Shown here: positions 57,529 through 64,000 of the stretch, piece by piece | How the letters are laid out: the number at the start of each line of letters is the position of its first letter | Numbering within the stretch: the first letter of the stretch is position 1 | DNA from: Rhizophagus irregularis | Taxonomy: Eukaryota > Glomeromycota > Glomeromycetes > Glomerales > Glomeraceae | DNA length: 64,000 nt | Direction of reading: 5' to 3' | Assembly (NCBI RefSeq): GCF_026210795.1 | Contig: NC_089437.1 | Span: forward strand, 3,534,001 to 3,598,000 | Notes under the pieces: model-generated | What the model was told of the DNA's origin: nothing | Databases searched by the model: none | What the model saw: the letters and a program-made list of their open reading frames with translations, nothing else | Position numbers and translations under genes: made by a program

Positions 57529-58755
57529 TTAATCAACAATTGCACAGTCTGAACAATTAGAGTTATAATATTTCGAAAGATTTTCTGTGTAAGGATTAAG
57601 TATTCGAGATGTATAAATAGCTTGCGGATGAATTATTAATTGTTTTCTTTTAAAAAGATTTGCTTTTCGATAATTTTCTACATGTTCAAAATCATCATTT
57701 TTCCAAGAATATATTTGATCACTTATTTCGGTTGCATCTGGTCTCTTATTTGGATTTGAATCCCAACATTTTTTCATTAATTCAATATAACACTTTGGTG
57801 CCTCCAATTCATTTAATTTAGGTCTAATTCCTTCACATATATCTAATGCCAAAAATTCATCATGCACACGATTAGCAAAAGGTTGTCTTCCAGTAGCTAC
57901 AAAATACATAATAATACCAAAGCAATATATGTCCGCTGCTTGAGTATAAAGTTTTCCTCTTAATACTTCAGGAGCTACATAAGGCATAACTCCATAAATT
58001 TTTTCTTCGTCAACATTGTCAACTTCTTCACATAATCCCATATCTGAAATACGTGTATAATCGCAAATATCACTAGTGCTAGTAAAAAGGAATAATATGT
58101 TTCCTGTATGGAAATCGTGACGAACTTTCTTTTTTTGATGAATTTCTTTAAGACCGTTAATAATATTATTTAATACTTTTATTCTATTTATCCAATCAAA
58201 ATTTTCATAATTTTTATTGATCCATTTATTAAAATCACCACCTTCCGCATATTGAAGAACCATAATATAGTTTTTAGTATCTGGATTTTGAGATATTCCA
58301 TATATTCTAAGAATATTAAGACTATCAATTGAGTATTCTTTAGCCTATTAAACAAAAAGAAATGTAATTATTAAATTATTTATAATCTTTTTAAAAATCC
58401 ATGATCTATAAAGGTGTTTTGCAATTCATACCTCATTCAGAAATCCCTCATTGATATTTTGAGAACTATGTAAACATTTTAAAGCAACTTTTTTATTTAT
58501 TTCTCTTGTCCATTCCATTTTATTGTCATCAGACCATCTCCCATATTGCTGAATATACCGTACAAAACCACCTTTAACTATTTTTTTAACTTTATTCAAC
58601 TGACTGTATGATATCTATTCAAATACTATATCGTAATAAAAATTAATTTTTAATTACATCTGTTGAATGAAATCAATGATCTTTTTATTAGTTGGCAAAT
58701 TATAAGACCAATTCGTAAAAAAATTTTTCGTATATTTTTCATAAATTTCAATCAT
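57529..58755 (-). CDS. Tyrosine-kinase-like protein kinase, 361 aa
   Basis: Exons 58658-58755, 58432-58603 and 57529-58344 join in phase (1,086 nt). The short head reads FFTNWSYNLPTNKKIIDFIQQ, the NW..GN..ID.FIQ signature that precedes these kinases; the zinc ribbon is absent. Kinase: IVKGGFVRYI (Gly loop), VALKCL (Lys), VRHDFHTGNIL (HDF for HRD), ISDMGLCEE (DMG for DFG), PYVAPEVLRG, AADIYCFGIIM. It ends with IHPQAIYTSRILNPYTENL, the usual tail motif. The N-terminus runs in frame into a partial kinase copy upstream, so this gene may be longer. Confidence 0.8.
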
Positions 58756-59020
58756 CTTATTAATATGAAAAACTATAACATAATTATTTGTATCCGGATT
58801 TTGAGATATTCCATATACTTCAAGAATAATTTTATTTTTATCTGTTAAGTATTAAACATAAAAAAAATGTCATATAATTAAACAAAAACATTTTTAAGAT
58901 CAAAAGTTTAAGTTTCATAACACATACCACGCTCAAAAATTCACTAATCATTAAGCATTTTAAAATAACTATTTTATCCGATTTTCTTATCCACTGACCG
59001 CTCTTTACTATTATTGTCAT
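58756..59020 (-). pseudogene. Partial kinase N-lobe copy fused upstream of the kinase gene
   Basis: An exon-like piece at 58928-59020 (MTIIVKSGQWIRKSDKIVILKCL) and another at 58756-58841 (NKIILEVYGISQNPDTNNYVIVF) match the strand order of the kinase N-lobe, including IVILK at the lysine. The second runs without a stop into the head of the next kinase. The splice phase between the two pieces does not fit by one base, so it is probably a truncated duplicate, not a second domain. Confidence 0.5.
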
Positions 59021-59024
59021 AATA

Positions 59025-59260
59025 TAATGGGAGGAGTGATGAGAGACGAAAAGAAGTGATAGAAGATGAAGAGAAGTGATGAGAGACGTAAAGGAGCGAT
59101 GAGAAATAAAAAAAAATGATGGGAAGGAAACAGGAGAGAAAAAGAGATAATGGAAAATGAAAAGATGTAATAGAAAATAATGGGAGACGAAAAGGATGGA
59201 ATAATGAGAAGTAATAGGAGGCGAAAAATGATGAGAGATAAAAAATAAAAAGATAATCAT
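59025..59260. repeat. Purine-rich degenerate minisatellite
   Basis: About 13 loose copies of a 15-18-bp word GATGRGAGACGAAAAG / RATGATGAGAGATAAA on the plus strand, almost pure purine. The frames on the other strand (Phe/Ser/His-rich) are by-products. It may adopt triplex-type structure; no gene. Confidence 0.65.
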
Positions 59261-60438
59261 GATAGGAGGTTGGGTAGCAAAAGATAATGATAGGAAACCA
59301 AGTAAAAAATAAAACCATAAAGTAAAAAAAAATGGTTAGTAAGAAACGAAATATAAGATAGAAACAAAATAAAAAAAAATAAATAAAAAATTAAAATCAT
59401 ACCTTTATTAATTGTAGAACCGAAAGAACTAAAAGATCTAATATGAAACAGAAACAAAATAAAAAAAAAATAAAAAATTGAGTAAGAAACGAAACGTAAG
59501 TGAAAACAACTGAACCTTGATTGCAGAACCAGAAGGACTAAACTCACTAAAGGACCTAAAAATAATGAAATAGAGTTAGTAAAAGAAAAAAAAGAAAAAT
59601 ACCTTGAGGCCGAAAGAACAGAAGAAACGAACCTCAAACTTATACTGAAAACATGAAGCGATCATGTGGCCAATCAAAAACATTAAATCTGCCACGTGAT
59701 CGAAGACCCTAGCAATTCCCAAAATTAAATATTAGAGATATTTTCTTCTGTCTTAAAATGGAGAATGATGATACTTGGTCATATGGATATATGAATGGTT
59801 GAATCGGTTAATCCTTATTTTTACTTTATATAAATAATATAAAATAAGAAATATACCCTTTCAGGGAAATGAAAATACTATAGCAATAATCAATAAATAA
59901 CGTAAATTATTATTATTATTTTTTAAGGGCTGCGTGATAACTTTATTAATAAATTATTTCATATTCTCTATTCTTCAGTTTTACCCACCCCGATCAACGA
60001 GATGTGGCCGATGAAATAAAATTTCTTCCAGGTTTCCAGCATTTACGGAGATCCAAATTTTGTATAATCATTTCAAAGTAAGAATAAAAAATAAATAGAA
60101 AAGAAATAAACAGATGAAAACGAAAGATAAAATAAATAAATTAACTAGGACAACTAAATCAATAATTAAATAAGGGATCGCTAATTTGGTATCGTAGATC
60201 TACATTTCGAAATTTTGGGAAGTAAAAAAAACTAAGAAAAATATACCGAAAACTGATGTACTGAAAATCAATGAGATAAATATATTTCTGAAAAAAGCCT
60301 AGCCTATCAAGAAAAAAAATCTATCTAATACCCCCCAAGAACGGATACAAATGTTGAGTTGTGCGTTATTCCTATATGTATTTTGTATTGTTAATAAAAA
60401 TAATCACAATATAACAGATAATGAAATAAAATAATTAC
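59261..60438. other. Intergenic with short repeated words
   Basis: Three related words ACCTTGAGGCCGAAAGAAC, ACCTTGATTGCAGAACCAG and ACCTTTATTAATTGTAGAACC at 59401-59620 suggest a decayed tandem. No gene recognised, though a last exon of the next gene could lie at 60180-60300. Confidence 0.35.
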
Positions 60439-61217
60439 CCATCAGATATCGATCCGTCAATGATCATTGAATGTTCCTCAAATTCCAAAGTATCTGATCC
60501 CTTATTTCCATTTTCTTTCAAATATTTATTTATAGAACTTTTGTCTGGAAAATCCGGATCTGTTTCACAGCCAATAAAGACGAACCACTTGTTTTTTCCG
60601 ATGAAGGATATCTAATTATGAAATAAAACATGGTTTATATAGCTGATTTTTGACCATTTTACATATTTGGTCAGTTTATAGGATCAAGTGATTCGGTAAA
60701 CGTTACTTCATATAAATACCGTAAAATTCCGAAAGTAAGCACCCTTACCAGAATTATTACAATTTTGGCCTACATTATGATGATCTTGGCTGGCATTATG
60801 TGCATGCTTACTTTCGGCACAGTTTTGAAACAAAAATTATTATTGCGAAAGGACTTACCCTCCAACCCACAATAAGAAGTAATGGTAAGTTATTCTTACG
60901 CTTGTTATCAATTTCATAAGTAACAATCCCGCAAGCTTTTTCAATTGTTGACTTGGATTTTCTATAGTGCGTCAAATGTGGCATATTGAGAAAACAACTT
61001 ATAATAAGAAAAATAACAAACAGGGTACTTACATAAATCCCATTTCTCTGCGATTTATTGTTACGGGTAACGGTGTAATTAATTTATTCCCAATATGTTT
61101 TCCATGATGTAATGTATTCTTTGATTGAGTATTATTAATATTAATTATTATCATGTTAACCAAGTTGTTTTGGATAAAATTATTAATAGCTGAAAATGGA
61201 ATCGGCGGGATGTTCAT
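60439..61217 (-). CDS. Unknown small protein, at least three exons
   Basis: Exons 61033-61217, 60859-60961 and 60439-60611 have GT-AG borders and keep phase (461 nt; last exon not fixed). Translation: MNIPPIPFSAINNFIQNNL, then STIEKACGIVTYEIDNKRKN, LPLLLIVGWR, ISFIGKNKWFVFIGCE and a polar tail EEHSMIIDGSISDG. Alternating hydrophobic strands around GIVTYEI and VGWRISFIGKNKWFVFIG suggest a small beta-sandwich. No signal peptide. Family not recognised. The end might be read into an exon from ~60290 downward, uncertain. Confidence 0.55.
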
Positions 61218-64000
61218 GGCTTATTTTAATAAAAGTTATAGAAATAGAATGAAAAGGCTATTTGGTAAATTATGAACGAGATTTGTGAATTTGCAACAGC
61301 AAGAAAAAAAAATTAGCAAGAAGAAAGTCCAATATATATATGGCGATTATTTCAAAAAGATGTTACTGGAATATTTCTATATTTGGCGAATGTATAAAAA
61401 AAAATTATTATCCGGGTTATTAAGTTAAAAGATTCACAAATTACGTTTACTAATATAAATAAATTATTTTTATAAAATTTTTTTTTTTAATATTTATATC
61501 TTAAAGTTGCCGATATTGAGTTTAATTAATTATTATCTCAATTTATTCATGCTTATGATTTTATGATTATTACGTATATTAAAGTATTTGTTGATAAGAT
61601 GTTTGTTATGTATAATTCATTTATTTTTTTTTTTAAAAAAAAAATTTTTACATTAAACCTTTACATTAATTAGTCTATTAGCCTTTATTATTCGAGCATT
61701 TTTTAAAAGAAACAAAATTTTTTTTTTATTTTATTTTTATTTGATCAAGAGATAACCCTTGATAAATACATTTATATTTTGATAATATATTATAATTGAA
61801 CCATAATTGGAGTTGGGGTTCTCAATTGTCTAATTATATAAAAAAATAAGTGCCAAGTGGTAAAAATGATATCCATAAATTAATTTTTATTGAAAATAAT
61901 GAACTAGGTAAGCCTATTTTTCCTATGCAGAGCTAGTTATCGAATACTATACTAAGAATAGCACAGTTTTTCAATAACTTGATATCTAGTTAATTTATTA
62001 ATGTTGTGGAATAAGGGATAAGGGATTGAAAATTTTCGTTCAATTGTATATCATTATTTATATTTGGTAAAACTTTGATTTTAGGATTCGTTCATGGTAA
62101 AGTTCATGGTAAAGTTCATGGTAAAAGTTTAATATAATCGTTATGACTATAATATATAGGGAGAATCATTTACAATTGTAACTATTCATTTTTATGTATA
62201 TCAAAACTTCAGTCTTGTAAGTCAGGGCATGTTCATACAGAAATCCTGCAAATCGAATAACATTTTATAATGAAATTCTTTCTAAAAAAGTATTCTTTGA
62301 TAAAATATATTTTTTACACATATTTATTTTTTTTCTTTATATAAAAAATTTTTTGGTTGCATTTCGCAGGAAAAAAAAGCATGGACCATCTCACAAATTA
62401 TTTGTAACTATTCATTTTTTGACATTATTATATACTGGAAATTTCAATAGAAAATTCCGATTATTGTTTTTAAACTACCGAAAATCCATACTTTCGCAGC
62501 TGTCTTATGCTTTCTTGCTTTTATTAATAATTTATTTATGCTTTGTGCATGACGAAAAAAAAAAAAATTTTTTTTCACTTTCTTTACTTTCTTTTTTTCT
62601 TATTATTTATAAAACCCACGCAAATAACCTAGTTTTTATTATATCTTTATTCGTCAGATTAAAAATCTCTGATTGAAGTACGTAAGACGTTGTTTTATTT
62701 ATTTACAATCCTCAAGTTCGGTTACGTTCGGTTAACTTTGGTAAATTAAATACTAAATTTTCTTTAATACTAAATTTTTTTTTTTATCGAATGATTTTTA
62801 TAATCCGGAATTACATTTATAATATTAAATTCCGAAATTTATTTATTCATAATTTTCCCAACTTTTACCTTCCTGGTTAAAAATTGACTTGGTGTAAAAA
62901 AAACCATCTCCTCATTTTAAAAATAAATCTTCCTAATTTGGAATTTGAAAAATTTTTTTAATAAAATATGATTTTTTATTTTTTAAGTCATTTAACTGAT
63001 TCGCTTTCTGCTTCAGAAAAAAAAAAATAAAGTTATTTTTTATTATTAAAGGAATGATTGTTCTTCCGGAAAGAGAATCTATTATGGTGACTTGTTTTTA
63101 TTAATTATTGTGATGATTTCAAAAAAAAAAAAAGTAGATTTTCACAAAAGTTGGCTAAATTTTTTGTAGTTATAGAAAATGTTGAATAAAACATGTTAAT
63201 TTTAATTTTTTATTTTTATTTTCAACGTGAACAAAGCCACGGTACAAATGTAGTGTTAATTTAAAACTTCTAACTAAATCATCACAAAAACAATTTCATT
63301 AAATACTAGTTTTTTATTATATAACATTATATTAACATTATATAACGATTTTATATATAACTTTAATAGAGTTATAGTTTAAAATCATAAAAAAAAGGGT
63401 AAAAATGTATAGATCTTTTTTATAAAGGGGGGATGGAACTGCGAAGGTGTATCATTATATCATTTTTAAAGGGGTAAAAAATATTGTAGATCCGAATAGT
63501 ATTCTCAAACATCTATGACGAAATGTATATATACTAAAAAAATATGTATATAATATGTATTACGATATCCGCATATAAAACACTAAATTTGGCGTAAATC
63601 CACATTAAATATAATTCAATCTAGGGATTAAAAGAAGGGACGGAGTCAAAAAATTATTAAACTTCTTTATTTGGAAATATAAAAGATTTTAACGAAAAGA
63701 GTTAAGAGTTTCGATTCATATATAATAAAATATTTATCCATATAATAACTGAAAATATATCAATGAGACCTCGTGAACCAAAACAAAAAGATATTTTCAT
63801 GTTTTTTCATATGAATGAGATTAAAAAAGTCGATTCTCTTCCGGAAATCGGAATTATATAATGGTTTAAAAGGATATGGTTAAAGTTATTTTTTACGTTT
63901 ATTTAACTATCATTTTATTATCATTTTTATTACTATTTACTTACTACTGTATTTTTATAGAGTTCATCTCAGAAGTATTTCTTTAAATTTAATAGATAAT
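61218..64000. other. AT-rich region without a recognised gene
   Basis: About 2.8 kb with long A/T tracts. A triplet TTCATGGTAAAG repeats at 62090-62125, and a block at 62359-62402 is the inverted partner of 56823-56864. Short frames are low-complexity. No RNA gene seen. Confidence 0.5.

Noticed and set aside
58838-59637. Long Phe/Ser/His-rich minus-strand frames
   Set aside because: They are translations of a purine-rich minisatellite and A-rich DNA, with no conserved pattern.
60439-61217. Assigning the three-exon unknown to a pore-forming or lectin family from its strand pattern
   Set aside because: Only a loose beta-strand resemblance; no diagnostic residues, so left unassigned.

Overview
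The window looks like nuclear DNA of an arbuscular-mycorrhizal fungus (Glomeromycotina, Rhizophagus-like). It is very AT-rich and its genes have short introns with GTAAGT-like donors. It carries tyrosine-kinase-like genes with the PYMAPEV / YTQAADIYSFG signature, a Crinkler-type gene with the SGGAPGIGKT loop, an AIG1-type GTPase relic, F-box genes and LINE pieces of the kind this group is rich in. The assignment rests on recognised families, not on a database match.

The left half is a three-level nest of mobile elements. A short LINE copy (outer bounds 3666-29560) has a 20-bp target duplication and an A-tail. Into it went a Polinton/Maverick (4352-29390, 486-bp terminal inverted repeats). Into the Polinton's Gag-like/protease block went a 9,945-bp CACTA (EnSpm-like) transposon (7663-17607, 13-bp inverted tips, 3-bp AAT duplication). 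The Polinton encodes a DDE integrase with chromodomain, an A32-type packaging ATPase, a family-B DNA polymerase, an SF3 helicase, a pX-like zinc protein, an F-box protein and several unknowns. I find no jelly-roll capsid gene or adenovirus-type cysteine protease. Instead there is a Gag-like plus retropepsin-like block. The Polinton is a fossil with about five small breaks plus the CACTA insertion. The CACTA has an apparently intact spliced 1058-aa transposase, a divergent accessory gene, and three tandem-repeat arrays.

From 29.6 to 43 kb the window is mostly repeats and relics: a 963-bp TA-flanked element with inverted ends (30059-31021), a 4.8-kb TIR element with one long broken gene of unrecognised family (31303-36135) sitting inside a gene remnant, a 450-bp direct duplication, and a minus-strand LINE relic.

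The right third (43-61 kb) holds host genes: a degraded kinase, an intact five-exon zinc alcohol dehydrogenase (minus), a three-exon F-box gene with a poly-Asn tract, a Crinkler-type NTPase gene, an AIG1 GTPase relic, two kinase genes on opposite strands (one fused downstream of a partial kinase copy), and a three-exon unknown. From 61.2 to 64 kb I see no gene.
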